Source: Aculops lycopersici
Lineage: Eukaryota; Arthropoda; Arachnida; Trombidiformes; Eriophyidae
Assembly (NCBI GenBank): GCA_015350385.1
Contig: WNKI01000002.1
Location: 548,006 to 612,005 of the forward strand
DNA length: 64,000 nt
Reading direction: 5' to 3'
Numbering within the stretch: position 1 is the stretch's first letter; the number at the start of each line of letters is the position of its first letter. The position numbers were made by a program, and so were the translations under genes. This document shows, one piece after another, positions 41,401 through 52,105 of the stretch. Below the pieces are notes generated by a model. That model had not been told where the DNA came from. It did no database searches and saw nothing but the letters and a program-made list of their open reading frames with translations.

Positions 41401-44267
41401 CAACTGGTAACAAGTCTTGGTCGCAAGCTAGCTCGCCGCAGCACTCTGCGTCGCCCGTGTCCTCGGGCGGCAACGGAGTGAGCGGGCGCGGCTGCGGTAC
41501 CAACTCACTGTCTGTGATTGGGAACATCACTAGCGGCGGCGGCGGCGGCGTCCATCGATCTCGAACGAGAGAGGGAGAGAGAGATGGAAGCAAGAGTGGG
41601 CTCCCGAGTGGCCAGTCTTCAGTTTCTTCCGACACTGGCAATAACTGCTGTTGCGAGGGTGTTAGTGACAATAACACAGGCAACTGTGATAGGATGGCGG
41701 ACGATAACGGTGCAGATGTATCCTTGAGGAATACGGATGCGAGGCCGGCGCCGCCACTGGCGCACCGGCCAGCAACCAGATTCACCCGTTACAACAGAAC
41801 GGCCGCCGCCAGCGGCTCCGAGCGGAAGTCCAGCTCAACAACCACCGGCTCCAGTAGCAAGATTAAGGGACTTGCGAGCGGACAACAGCATAGAGCCACA
41901 ACCGAAGTTTCCGCATCCACCAACAGAACCGCGGGAATCAATAACAATGTGCCAGGAGCCGCTACTCTGTGGCCAGGGTCTATGGCGACCAGTAGCGGCG
42001 CTAGACACTCGCACAGTAATTTGCTGGCGCTGGTCTCGCTGCAAGCGCCCCAACTCGACGGCAGCAAGCGATCGGCGAGCTTTGCAGACGCCAGAGAAGC
42101 GGAAATCCAACAGCGGCGGACCGGGGGGAAGCAGCAAACTAAGCGGCGGCAGCGGCAGCAGCAAGCTGATGATAATGAAGAGGAATTGGACGATTTCGAG
42201 CGCTTCAATCGGTGCTACCGGAAGCCGAGTGCTGTAGCGGCGGTAGCGGACGCTGCCACCACTACTGCCACCAGGCAACAGGAACACTATTCATTGCCAC
42301 TCAGCTCCAGCGGCTGCTCTGCCAAAACTCAAAGCGACTTGAAGCGCAAGAGTTTGGTTCATCCATCACTTCCGGTTAGTGGAAACACTAGAGCCACTTG
42401 CCGCACAACGAGCAGCGCCGGCATTAGCGGTAATAGTAGCGGCACGTCGGGACGCAACTTGCGCCTCAGCATTCGATTGGCTCGCGGAGGCGGCGGCGCT
42501 TGTAACAAGGGCGGTCAGAAGCAGAGTCAGAGTCTGAAAGGTGGCAGGAGTGGAGCAGCTGAAACAAGTGGCGGCGCGGCGGCCAATAGAAACAACTCGT
42601 TGTCTTGGGACGCGCTAGCTAGTGGCGATAACACTGACACCAACACACAAGCTAATCCCGTCAATGAACATCAGAGGGCCCGGCGAGCCGGCTGCGCGGT
42701 TGCCCGAACCGCAAGCACCAACTCAACTTCCGCCCCAACCTCCGGCGTTGACTTCGGGAATCCCGCCGCAACGCAACCGTCGCCGTTGTCCTGCCCGCCA
42801 CCGCAGGCCGCCCGCAATTGCGACCCTGATAATGGGCCCGCCACCGAGGGGTGTGTTGAATGCCAGCAACAACAGCAGCAATACAACGATCAGCAGCAGC
42901 AACAGCAGAGTCTTAATGCATTTAATAGAAATGATCATAGACAACTCGAGCAGAGTCACCAAGGAGTTTCAAACCACCACCGCCACCAACAGCAGCAGCA
43001 GCAATCTCCGCAGCGTCCGACGTGTCCGAACAACAATGGCCACTCGGCCAGACGAGCCCACTGTTTGTGCTGTCGACGGGCCGACAGCCAAAGTAGCGGC
43101 ACTCTGGCCAATAACGAGTCCCAACTGCCAACTCTTCGCTCCCAAATGGCCGACGCGCAGCAAGTGGCGCCGCCTTCGTCGACGGCCACGACGTCGTCAA
43201 TATTGGCGATGGCCAATCAAGTTGGTGCCTGCCACTCAAGTGGCTCGCTCGCTTACCAACTGGTCGATGGCTCTTTGGTGGCCGTGCCAGCGGCGACGAC
43301 GACATTGCCTCCCTCGTCGGTGGCTCCATTTCAGCCGCACCATGAACTTGGAAATGACGGAAATATGGAGCGAAACAATTCCGAGGATAATCGTCGAGCG
43401 TCGGGCGGCTGCCAAATGCAGGCTAAAACCTTTGCCGGCTCCTCTCTAGACACCGGAAGTGGTGATTGCGAAGCCTGCCGCTTGCAGCTCGCCACTCAGA
43501 CATTCCCATTGGTCAACACATTCGAGGGGGACATTGCTAACTTGAGATATTTCAACGAGATCCAATCAGTGCAGCAACAGCAACTGCAACTGCAACACCA
43601 GGGTAGCCGTGACTTTTTACCACCAAACTCAAGTGGCTATCGCAATGACAATCAGCTGCACCAGCAGCAGCACCAAACGAGCAGTCGAGATTTGCGCTCG
43701 CAGTCGCCCTCATTGGCAAACTCGTCGTTGTCCTCCTCGTGCGACGAGAACCGCGATTTTGGTCTAAACGGAAGTGGGAGTCGGTTGCAGTTACGCAGTC
43801 AGCACCACCACCATCACCAAGTGCAAAAGCAAGATGCACTATCCGTATCCGTGTCCACCTCAACGGGAGGCTACCACCAAACGTCTTACAATAATCATCA
43901 TACTGGCGTTAGTGTTGGCTACGAGCGCCGAGCTAGAAGCCACAATAATTTGGACAATTTTAACCCCGGTCACACTCACCCAGTGGTGGGTCAACAGCCT
44001 TCGGGCAGCCATGCCCACCTGTCTATTGATCCCCAGCAGTCGTGGCTGAGCGCAGATAGCGCCTCGTCGAGAGGCGTGACGCCCACCAACGCAACGGGCT
44101 CACTCACGCCCACCTTCGGGCAGCGCCTGAGCCCGAGCTCTTGTGGCGACTTTCAGCAACATAACCAAACTCAACAACAACATCAACTTACAGTTCAGCC
44201 ACTGAACCAAGAGAGACAAGCCGGTGAAGCAGGTAAGTTTGACGCCACTAACATCGCTATTCACTAA
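38412..44267 (+). CDS. Giant low-complexity Ser/Gln/Asn/Gly-rich protein with repeated RRKS-like motifs
   Basis: A 5.8-kb uninterrupted frame (1951 codons) from ATG 38412; this length is decisive for coding. No globular domain is recognised. Basic kinase-type motifs recur: GRRKST, RRRSSS, GSRKTS, ARRKST, ARRKSR, LRRKSL, SHRKSR, GRRKSH, LRRQSG, LKRKSL and RRASG, all resembling PKA or 14-3-3-type sites. A Lys/Arg/Glu-rich coiled-coil-like stretch lies at about 305-345 (LLKRVRRHEKRKEKERLKRK). Long Asp/Glu-rich acidic stretches follow (about 347-357 and 420-495). Poly-Q, poly-N and poly-G runs dominate the rest. The frame runs through a strong donor (GCAG|GTAAGT, 44233), so the last 11 codons are probably intronic. 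A 68-nt intron (44233-44300) or a long intron to the RGK exon are both phase-compatible. Function is unknown. Confidence 0.8.
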   Translation: MTTTTNLLSPNSGPDKPGQQNQQQQQQQGQAGGRRKSTLSNHGFFIDYSNTRRRSSSAARDHQYILARNSQVLRNYVSPVRWAASSSSGAAGSVGGSGVGGGLALANQRQQRESICRASQPNSPSRGAANGGASSNTNTNANAYPNNTNSNPTANNNHNNSRQLRLASCSTGLGVPRPSATRVGGSISVAQHYGRYSQSALLLPALHVPSALAGSRKTSIFDPTGHSLAPHIIARRKSTMVCGGGGGATPSPVSLATSPPVSVSLLARGASRATRKGELGKHVPVIGCSPTSIQASLAALDETRKCEKLLKRVRRHEKRKEKERLKRKEARRKSRVLEANRDQGDDDEEEEEEEQEAEHQWRPTASLRRKSLRAIQSAADLLSGSHRKSRNDTMDGLSMSTMSFMSSDGSGGDNSSGNGSSDDDYYDDDDNDYDPSEDSQYGFSFEAHEQEHGGDINHYHPNDSYLVDYDYDNNDDENEDDDKHDDDQSSCCCSLDSRLSYGEGERQTLSDQQPSDQEQKKDATTKSAPINPLTYQKQQLQARSQLNKGEQESKQAKDGIGARGSESKRSFVRSAMRKIANTISGGAGGASSAAEPKVSAAQSSIVRICNQQQSGSSTNINNNNNNNNENNNNIASDGTPDGTFKRSPPEVDFALEDGGKNGGVAGQRQQGRRKSHKPWCKRHNKQQQYNQHQNQRIKTGGQSERTTKLQAGKKSRASSSAGLNYWYYYYCYLRESSFDSAAIDDLPIVSMGADAPTSDAERRARLYINYSLARIEILNTNSDPVAKLAEKLARVAAAEEAEALENEQRQQHYQLNHLFTGGSQQQFHGLRRQSGSCNQLNERFDFNSINQQANSSSANNNNNNKSPVSGLFTFSQSTDVSLTLSTSSMASSSTSRNSMSLSSMVTESEDDVSNGLDEDEYDYDNNNDIDNDVRNETSEVASLFVPHHDDHMTDSATPTNHGNQSSLGGQLRCGEHNNNLNLAPEGSGSATYKGDASTGNKSWSQASSPQHSASPVSSGGNGVSGRGCGTNSLSVIGNITSGGGGGVHRSRTREGERDGSKSGLPSGQSSVSSDTGNNCCCEGVSDNNTGNCDRMADDNGADVSLRNTDARPAPPLAHRPATRFTRYNRTAAASGSERKSSSTTTGSSSKIKGLASGQQHRATTEVSASTNRTAGINNNVPGAATLWPGSMATSSGARHSHSNLLALVSLQAPQLDGSKRSASFADAREAEIQQRRTGGKQQTKRRQRQQQADDNEEELDDFERFNRCYRKPSAVAAVADAATTTATRQQEHYSLPLSSSGCSAKTQSDLKRKSLVHPSLPVSGNTRATCRTTSSAGISGNSSGTSGRNLRLSIRLARGGGGACNKGGQKQSQSLKGGRSGAAETSGGAAANRNNSLSWDALASGDNTDTNTQANPVNEHQRARRAGCAVARTASTNSTSAPTSGVDFGNPAATQPSPLSCPPPQAARNCDPDNGPATEGCVECQQQQQQYNDQQQQQQSLNAFNRNDHRQLEQSHQGVSNHHRHQQQQQQSPQRPTCPNNNGHSARRAHCLCCRRADSQSSGTLANNESQLPTLRSQMADAQQVAPPSSTATTSSILAMANQVGACHSSGSLAYQLVDGSLVAVPAATTTLPPSSVAPFQPHHELGNDGNMERNNSEDNRRASGGCQMQAKTFAGSSLDTGSGDCEACRLQLATQTFPLVNTFEGDIANLRYFNEIQSVQQQQLQLQHQGSRDFLPPNSSGYRNDNQLHQQQHQTSSRDLRSQSPSLANSSLSSSCDENRDFGLNGSGSRLQLRSQHHHHHQVQKQDALSVSVSTSTGGYHQTSYNNHHTGVSVGYERRARSHNNLDNFNPGHTHPVVGQQPSGSHAHLSIDPQQSWLSADSASSRGVTPTNATGSLTPTFGQRLSPSSCGDFQQHNQTQQQHQLTVQPLNQERQAGEAGKFDATNIAIH

Positions 44268-44300
44268 TGACCTTTGATTAGTATGTTTTTGTTCTTCTAG
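44233..44300 (+). other. Candidate 68-nt intron at the end of the giant ORF
   Basis: Donor GCAG|GTAAGT, pyrimidine-rich acceptor GTTTTTGTTCTTCTAG ending at 44300. Splicing would replace the last 11 codons with 17 new ones ending at TGA 44351-44353 (total about 1957 aa). It would be the shortest intron in the window. Confidence 0.4.
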
Positions 44301-44353
44301 TTCCACTCGATTCACAATCGAACACTTGTTCTCTTTCTCTCTCTGTTACTTGA

Positions 44354-47300
44354 CATTGTAACGGGAAATTTTAAAGCCATTGGGTGACTCACAAGGAGTA
44401 ACCAAGCATAGAGTTGGCAGGACAAATTTGTGTTTATAGCTGGTGGCGGCGGTAGCGGTTGCGGAAACTACAGCTGGCCACTTATCGGTCTGGCACCAAC
44501 TCGTGCGTTGCGCAAGATGTGATCAACTAGGCGAGCTCATTAGACTGCTCACATCCGCAACACTAACCATTGGAGTTGTTGTTGTTGTTGTTGTTGTTTG
44601 GGAAATCGGGTGGCACAGCTACGGGGAACTCTAGTCGCCAAGTTGATGCAGTTGCAGTAAAGGCAGCTGGGGGACCGTCACCAACGTCAACTAATCCCAA
44701 TGGTACGATACGTTAAGTAAGTGAGTCGACTGTGAGACACAACCAACTGGCAAGCGGCGGTCTTGGCAGAGCGTGTAACTCGCTCGCCAGTTCATTTCCA
44801 TTCTCCTCTTGTCTCAGTCTTCATCGTTTTCGCACTGGTAGTCGTGGTATTCGTGGTAGTCGTCGTCGTCGTCTTGGTTGGGCTCCAAAGACAGTAAAGT
44901 TCAAATGAACCAGAGCGAGTGGCGACTTAATCGCTGCTGTCAGAATATAATAGCAATTGTCATCCTCGATTCAGTTGCCTGATTTGCGCCTCGCATTTGG
45001 CAAGCGAGTTAGCTTACCAAATCACCAGACTCAATCTTTGTGCAAAGAACACGGAGTGGCGACTTAACACAACTGCGAGAGCATGTTATTCCAGTCGATA
45101 ACGGTTGACGCAAATCCCATTCGGCTTGCGAGAATGCCTGTCATTCTTTTCGAAATTTTCCTCGCCACTTCCTCTTCTTGAAACGAGACCACAACTACAT
45201 CAATAACAACAACAACAACAACGAGCTTTAAGTTGCTATTTTCTCTGTCTCTTTCCGGCCACCAAAAACACGACTTGGCTGGAATTTAGTAACACTTTTG
45301 GGGCGGAAGAGAGGGGGAGAGATTTGCGTCAATTCAGGGACTCCACTTGCTAATGCTGTTAGCGGCAATTGGAGATGCTGAACAGTTTGAGAACTCGGAC
45401 GGACATTTCCCTTGATTGCCCTCGACTTTCCGCCAAACCGATAAACAGGTGAGCTTTTAGCGTTAGTTGGGTAGCAACTAACGCGAGAGGGGCCGAGGTG
45501 GCTTGCCAGGTGGCTGCTAGGATGAGATAATTCAATTTATGAATGTTTCGATGCCAACTAGCATGGAATCGCCACTAAAACGACGACGACGAAGGTAACC
45601 AACAACATCGTAAATATGGTCGAGGGGGTAAATGGGTGTGCATTTAGTTGAGTCCACTTGTCCCATCGGCTCGTCATCGTGGTCGTGGTTGCCTTGGCTT
45701 CTGCTTGAACTCGACGGAAGCCATGACAAACTGAATGCCATCAACCTAAACCGACCCAAGTTTGCCTCAAGCGAATACCATCAAATACTCGGCGGTCAAT
45801 CGGTTGGTTGCTGATGCTGCTGTTACTGTCAATCATGATGTTACTGTGTAAGTGGTTATCTAATTTGCTAAGTTGTTGATCTAGATAACGCCAGGCTGCC
45901 AAGCAAGAGGTTTGCAGCAATGCTATCCGTTTGTTCTGTTCGTTTGCGTTGTTAGCGCCGACTAGGCTCTCGATATACTCGAACCCATTGAATGGCACCT
46001 CAGTGCCCCCTCTTCCGAGACCGCCGCGTCCTCGTCAGCAATCCATCTTTTGCTTTAGCAACAAAGCGACCGTAACTATAGCTACTGCTGCCGCCACTGC
46101 AATTCCGATTATATATAACCGCGGTTATCGCAACGAGTCTGTACATTAGCGGTATTCGCTCATTAGGCATGCGAAAATTCTACTTAGCCTACCCTCAACC
46201 CTAATAAGACCCTCAACTTTCCGTTTGATTTGAATTCTTGTTTCCGTCGTTCGTAGATGAAGCTGCTAACTAAACTAAAACTAAAAGAACAACCATCACC
46301 GAAGATCAAGAGTTGGCGTCGCAATTAAGTTTAGGCAAGCGAAAAATCACGAAATTGCCGCGCGCCGCCGTGCGAGTCGATCAAAAGACGCCCCTAAGCT
46401 TATCAAGGTCCCGCTGCTCTTTTGTCTGATCGATCGATTTTGAGGCTCCAATTCTTTCCTTTAGCTTGGTCTATGAATCTGCGTTGGCGTTCCCATCGGT
46501 GCCCTTTAACCAACCTCCAAAACTCGCTTCAAATCATTACCCGCTGAAATCTTCCTGGCCCCTCTGTTCCCATTCTGCGGTTTTATTTTATATCTGCTCA
46601 CTTTTTGCTTGCTCGTTATGCACCCAAAAAACCATTGAACCTTTGCAATTGCACGAGGAGCCACCGAGCGGTTAGCCGGTAAAACTGCACGCTAGCATAA
46701 AGTAGAGCCACCAGCCATGAAATTAATAATATTGCCTCTAGTGCTCAGTCGGATTGGTTAAGTTCGATTTGGTTTGACTCGCGTGCTAGCTTGCCAATCC
46801 AATCCAACTCAACTCAACTCAACTCAACTCAACTCAACTCAACTCAACTCAACTCAACTCAACTCAACTCAACTCAACTCAACTCAACTCAACTCAACTC
46901 AACTCAACTCAACTCAACTCAACTCAACTCAACTCAACTCGGCTCGGCTCGGCTCGTCTCTCTCCTGTGAACTGAAACCAATTTCAGTTTGAGGTTCGTT
47001 AGCATCGCCGATTGATATTGTCGCCTTCGGGGAGGAGAGTTATCATCGATGCTCATTTGAGTCGGGCGTTTAGAGTGGGAAATCGGACGAAAAAATCTCG
47101 GGGCCAACAAACCCAATTCTCTGCCGTTGTAATGACATCGTAACTTGCCAAGTGCTCACTTGAATCATTTGATTGATAGCCTGATTGGTGGATCGGAAGT
47201 TGGGGCTTCGCTCAGGTGACAGCACTGAGGGCTAGCACACTAGCTAGCTAACCGCCAGCTATGGGCGCCCAGGTGACGAATTGGATAGCAACGACGACAC

Positions 47301-49329
47301 TGGTGGTCACATTTGAAAGTGGTACGGTGGGCGAATCCAACCGGAAATGGTGGTGGTTGTTTCTTTCGCCTACACTTCAAACAGAGTGCTTATCTTGATC
47401 ATCAAGCCGAAGAGTAGAAACACCTACCTTGAGTTGAGCGAGAAGAAGAGCAGGGCCTTCGAAACGGAAGTGCTGTCAGTTGAACTGACGAGCTTGCCAA
47501 CTAAACTCGCCTCGAGACTCGATCAATAAGAACTGGCGCCAAAAAGAGGGGCGCCCTTTTATCCAAATAAGACGATTCAATCAGCTGCTGCCATGGCAGC
47601 CACCACCACCACCACTACAACAACAGAGGCCACTACCAAGAAATGAAGATGAGGAAAGAAGACGATGATCATGGTAACAAGATAAGAGCGCAACGAAGGG
47701 ACCTTGCACCCAGCGAGCGGGAGACTTTACCTTCTTACTTGATCGCATCTCTCACGGGCTCCTCTACACTTGTTTGTTTAGCCAACACTTTTTACTTGAA
47801 ACCCCAACCTCTCATCGGCGAGCAGATGAGATTGAGATTTGCGGCAAAGTGGCAGCGTTAAGGGCCACTACTCTGGTCTTGACGAGATTGGAATCTCTTC
47901 GTGAGTTTCCCAAGTCTCAGTACGACGACAAGACACGAGAGACAGAGAGAGAGAGAGAGAGAGCGAGTTGTTCTTATGGTCAATCTCCAAGAACAACACT
48001 AAGAAACTAGAAAACGACTGATTACAACGCAACTCTAGCGAGACGTGGGCATCAATGTCAACTGCACGAGATGGGAAAAACAAGCGCTGCTTTAGTATAA
48101 ACAACAAAAAGTTTCTCCGCTGGCCAGGGGCTCTTTTTGCCGGCTGACTGGCTGGCCGGCAAGCCATCGTTGTCGTCGATTGCTCATATTGTTTTTGCGC
48201 CATGTGAGATGCCTGGCGATGAGTGGAGTGCGTCAATCGTGTTTGTATGGTTGTTGTACAGTGTATGTGTTAAGCTCTACAATTGGATCAACCAAACCCC
48301 CCGGCTCTCGCTTCGTTCCTCAGTCTGTATAGGCATCCGTCTGTTTCTTGGCTGCTGCTCTGTCTTTTGATTGCGCAAAGTGGCCAACAACTCGACCACT
48401 TGGCCGCGAGAGAGAGGAAAAACAATTGGTCACTGAGCTCGCTAGGTGCTCGTAATAGAGGAGATGAGCCGAGCAATTGAAGTCGATCTTGGTAGCGGTA
48501 TTGGCAGCAACGAGATCCAACAGCCCGTAAACTTTCATTGAAACTTGCGCCTCGAACTTCCACTTGGCGCTGGGAGAACTCGTCTCCAGTTGCACGATCG
48601 TCGCACCATTATTGCCCCGGCCGCCGGCAGTTTCCTGTCAGATCAACCTTAACTCAAACTCCTACCCACCGGCCGCCTGTCAAACGGATGGAAGTTGCTA
48701 CTGCTGCTGCATCGTTGGCGTTGGCGTCGGCGGTGGTTACCTTAACGTTGGCCGCCCGAGAATCAAAGCGCCGGTTGCCGCTGGTTAGTCGTGCGTGATC
48801 TAATTAGGCATCCGCCAATTTACGCCACTTGCTGCCAGTTGCTCACAGGCAAACAGTGGCAAATTCTAACGCTTGCAACTCGCCAAGACCGCCACTTGTT
48901 AGCTGCTCCCGGCGACTTTAGCGAGTCGCTAGATCTCGCGCGATAAACTGCTACAACCAGACCAAACGCTTGTGTTTATCGCCCAGTTTTGTTGCATCGA
49001 ATGGCGGCGGCGGCGACGATGGTAAGTCAGCTGCACTCGTCGTCGTCGCCCCTCCAACCGTCTCTGTCTTTATCTTTGCTCCCAACTCCCGCCCAGACTC
49101 TAGCTAAAATTCTGTCGCCATTATAGTCGACTCAAGTTTGCGAGTTAGTCGACCGGACATTCAGGTCCCGCCAACGAGCTGCGTTAAATTCATTAAAATT
49201 GTGGCATCTTACTTCTGTTTGGTTTGCAACGAGCGCCTAGCGACTCGTCGTCGTCTGGTTTATAATTATCGGCTCGCCGTTATAAATTTCCCATCAACTA
49301 ACCTTAAGTTTTGCCGCTCGCCTCAAATC
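44354..49329. other. Gene-poor interval before the RGK gene
   Basis: 5 kb with no recognisable coding exon. It is either intergenic or a large intron joining the giant ORF to the RGK exons. It carries a (GTT)n run (44574-44597), a 136-bp (CAACT)27 array (46805), an AG run (47940-47961) and short CTGG/GGCTC runs. Confidence 0.45.
46805..46940. repeat. (CAACT)27 pentanucleotide array
   Basis: About 27 perfect copies of CAACT, followed directly by three copies of GGCTC (46941-46955). It is the longest tandem array in the window and encodes a NSTQL repeat as a chance frame. Confidence 0.97.
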
Positions 49330-52105
49330 ATGTCAATTGTTTCGCTCTCAACTTTCTCCTCGTCTGCTGCTTTTGCTGGGGAATTACGCCAACTGACATC
49401 CGCACAACTGAAAACCGAAACAACAACAACGTCGACATCATCATCATCATCATCGTTGTCATCTACCTGGCCATCGGCCACCACCACAATCAACTCAGAC
49501 TCGGCGGCCCAGCTACGAGCTCGCGCTCACTCCACTGGCATGGGCAACGCCGACTGGCAGGCGCTCCAAATGGCCGCCAATTACGCAAGAGGACAACAAC
49601 TCGAGCATCAGCAGCAACAACAACAACAACAACAGAAACACGAGCCTCAGCAACGACATCCCACGAAACAGGAGCTCGGTTCTGGGGAATCGAGGGACTC
49701 GCAGGCGAGCATTAGAGAAGCAGACGGCGACGGCGAGAGGCCATACACTAGAGCGATAAGCGGAAGTTGTAACACTTCGTCGGTTCAGTTACCTGGCGAC
49801 TCGGTCGCTGGCAGCTGTCTCCTTGATCCGCTGCCCGTTAAAATGATTACGCCCTCGACCTCGCAACGCCCAACTGCAACAGACGAGCAAAGGCACCAGC
49901 AGCATCTAACTGAAACGCAAACTACGACACCGATGCCAAGCAAAACAAACCTCCCTTCTAAGCAAACCTCTCGCCAGGCTCCTCGAGGCCTCGAGGGGCT
50001 TGATGAGAGCGAGCAGAATACTCTGGAATTGTTAAACAAAAATTCGTTCACTTGCACGCTAATTGGAGCCAGGCAAACAGGTAAACGCACCATTGTCAAG
50101 TGTTTCGTCAAGATCCTCAACGAGTTCAAGATTGCGGCAGACGGGTACAAGAAGGAGAAGATGCTCAGCAAGCTGATGGATTGTAGCGAGAAATTGCAAG
50201 TTCTAACGAGCAACTTCGACGCTCGCTCGGCCCAAATAAACGAGCACAATCAGAAGAATCGTCGCCAATCGGGCGTCCAAAGGTCGCGTATCAATTCGTG
50301 GCTTGGCGGAATCACAATGCAAAAACTAATGGGCCAAAATAAGCGGCGTCTTAATTCCACTGTCGGAATTCCCCTACGAGATCAACGCCGGCAAGCAGAC
50401 GATACTCAGCAGCAGCAGCAGGCCCAGAGGCGCCACACTGCAATCGACCAAATTTTCCTCGGTCGCCCGTCAGTTAGCGCGGAAAGCTCGGGCGGTCTGC
50501 TGGCTGCTCCCCAGGATACCATGTTTAGATTCAACGGGCACCTGAGTCCAGGCGGCTTGTTAAATCCTTGTAATAGATCAGATACAAACATAAGCTACCA
50601 ACAGAATTCGGATGGCGGCGGCGGCGGCGGCAGAGCGGAGGACATTGCTAACAACGACGAGTCGCTTGAGATGACACAACTAACGGTGCCAACTTTTGTG
50701 GGGCGCAAAGTCTCAGACCCTGGCTCAAATTCTCCTCATCAACTCAACAGCCACCACGACCAATCAGCACGGAGACCAACCACCTGCTCAACAACCAACC
50801 TGACCAATCATGAGAATGCAACGGACTGTGCAAAGAGTCGTCGAGGAGATAGTTGTAAGCTTGACAGAGAGTTGGGCCGGTCCACTTGTTTGCAGCGACC
50901 ACTTGTTAGTGTGGGAAAGCGGTCGAGACGGAAGCGGCCTGTGATTAGTTTAAAGGAACTCAATCGAAGAAGGTGTAGAATTAGATTCAAAACGAGACGA
51001 CAAATTAGCAGTAGCCTGCTGATGGACGCCGAACTCGAACCAGAAGTTGGAGTGGCAAACGAAACGGAAAGTGAAATTTGGAGACTCAAACGCCAGCAAA
51101 TTCTGAGGCAAAATTTACCCGATTCATTCTTTGTGGTGTATGCCATAAACGATCGCAACTCGTTTGAGTTTGCGAGACAAACAATGGCCAAATTAAGAGC
51201 AATCAAGCGGCAGGACGTAGAATTTCCCATTCCTATTGTTCTAGTGGCTAACAAGATTGACCTTGAGCGAGCAAAAGTTGTGAAAAGCGAGGGTAAGTTT
51301 AGTTTTTGGACTTTTGTTTTTGTCTTTGCTCATATATATATAGATCACTGTTATTCCAGTGACAAATCAATCAAACAAGTGGCTGGCTTGCTGGCTAGCT
51401 AGCTATTGTAAATGTAGCTCAAGGTTGCGGAAATAACAGCAGCAGCGGCAGCTAATTGGAACAAAGAGTCTCTGCTAGCTACAACCTACAATGTGACCAA
51501 CTAACTGACACGTTCTCTTCCGTTGTTTCACATTGTTCCTCTTTCCCAAATTCATATTGTGTAACGTGAACCCAACCAACAATTAACTTATATAATGCAG
51601 AGGGACGAGCGTTGGCCAAGAAGCACGCGTGCAAATTTATCGAGATAAGCTGCACAGTTGGCTTCAATTTGGACAATTTGCTTGTTGGTCTGAGGACACA
51701 GCTTATCTTGAAACATCACGTGACCCTGAGGAGCATTATGAAACAGGGTAAGTGTACGAGTTGATAGTCGAGAGGCAAACTACGTGGCCGCATAGCTACA
51801 GCGACCATCCTATGACAGTTCAATTAGAATTACTATCTAACTAAACCATCCCTGCGTCCGCCATTCCAACTAACGACGCCGTCGTCGTCGTCGTTTTGCC
51901 CTCCCATTCGAATCTAGGTAAACCGAAGAGCAAGTCCAAAGCCAGTGATAAGCCAGTGACAAACACGTCCTCGTCGACGACCACCACGACAGCAAATAGG
52001 GCAAAGCCAACAAATAGCAACAACATTCTAGTGCGATTCTACAAAAGATATGTGATGGACAACAATGAGCAAAACTACGATTGTGACAACTTTTCAAAAC
52101 TGTGA
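49330..52105 (+). CDS. RGK-family (Rad/Gem/Rem/Kir) small GTPase-like protein, three coding exons
   Basis: Exons are 49330-51292, 51601-51747 and 51918-52105; introns of 308 and 170 nt have GTAAGT donors. The product is about 765 aa if it starts at Met 49330; the frame is open further upstream to 49108, so an upstream exon is possible. It has a disordered Q/S/T-rich N-terminus (1-235). G1 LIGARQTGKRT lies at 243-254, with Arg253 where Ras-like proteins have Ser/Thr. G3-like SEIWRL lies at about 581-586, replacing DxWE. FFVVYAINDRNSFE precedes G4 NKID (641-644); EGRALAKKHACKFIEIS is the G5 segment. A basic stretch KPKSKSK and the final CDNFSKL match the RGK C-terminal CxxLSVL box, with no CAAX motif. 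RGK proteins inhibit voltage-gated Ca2+ channels through the beta subunit. AATAAA is at 52130. Confidence 0.85.
51293..51600 (+). other. 308-nt intron in the RGK gene
   Basis: Donor GAGG|GTAAGT and acceptor TATAATGCAG. Removing it restores the RGK pattern from KVVKSE into EGRALAKKHACKF. Confidence 0.85.
51748..51917 (+). other. 170-nt intron in the RGK gene
   Basis: Donor CAGG|GTAAGT and acceptor TTCGAATCTAG. The join rebuilds a Gly codon between MKQ and KPKSKSK. Confidence 0.8.

Noticed and set aside
42622..43449. 275-codon alternative frame inside the giant ORF
   Set aside because: High GC and repeated codons keep several frames open here; this one is Arg/Pro-rich with no start context or domain and lies inside a much longer frame.
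39116..43460. CCGGAAGT occurrences inside the giant ORF as regulatory sites
   Set aside because: Several coincide with Arg-Lys-Ser codons (CGG AAG TCx), so they are explained by the repeated protein motif.
46774..46992. NSTQL-repeat frame
   Set aside because: Produced by the (CAACT)27 array; no flanking coding signal.
49108..49329. Upstream extension of the RGK frame from TTG 49138
   Set aside because: TTG is not a plausible start; the first ATG is 49330. The open sequence is mentioned only as a possible exon continuation.
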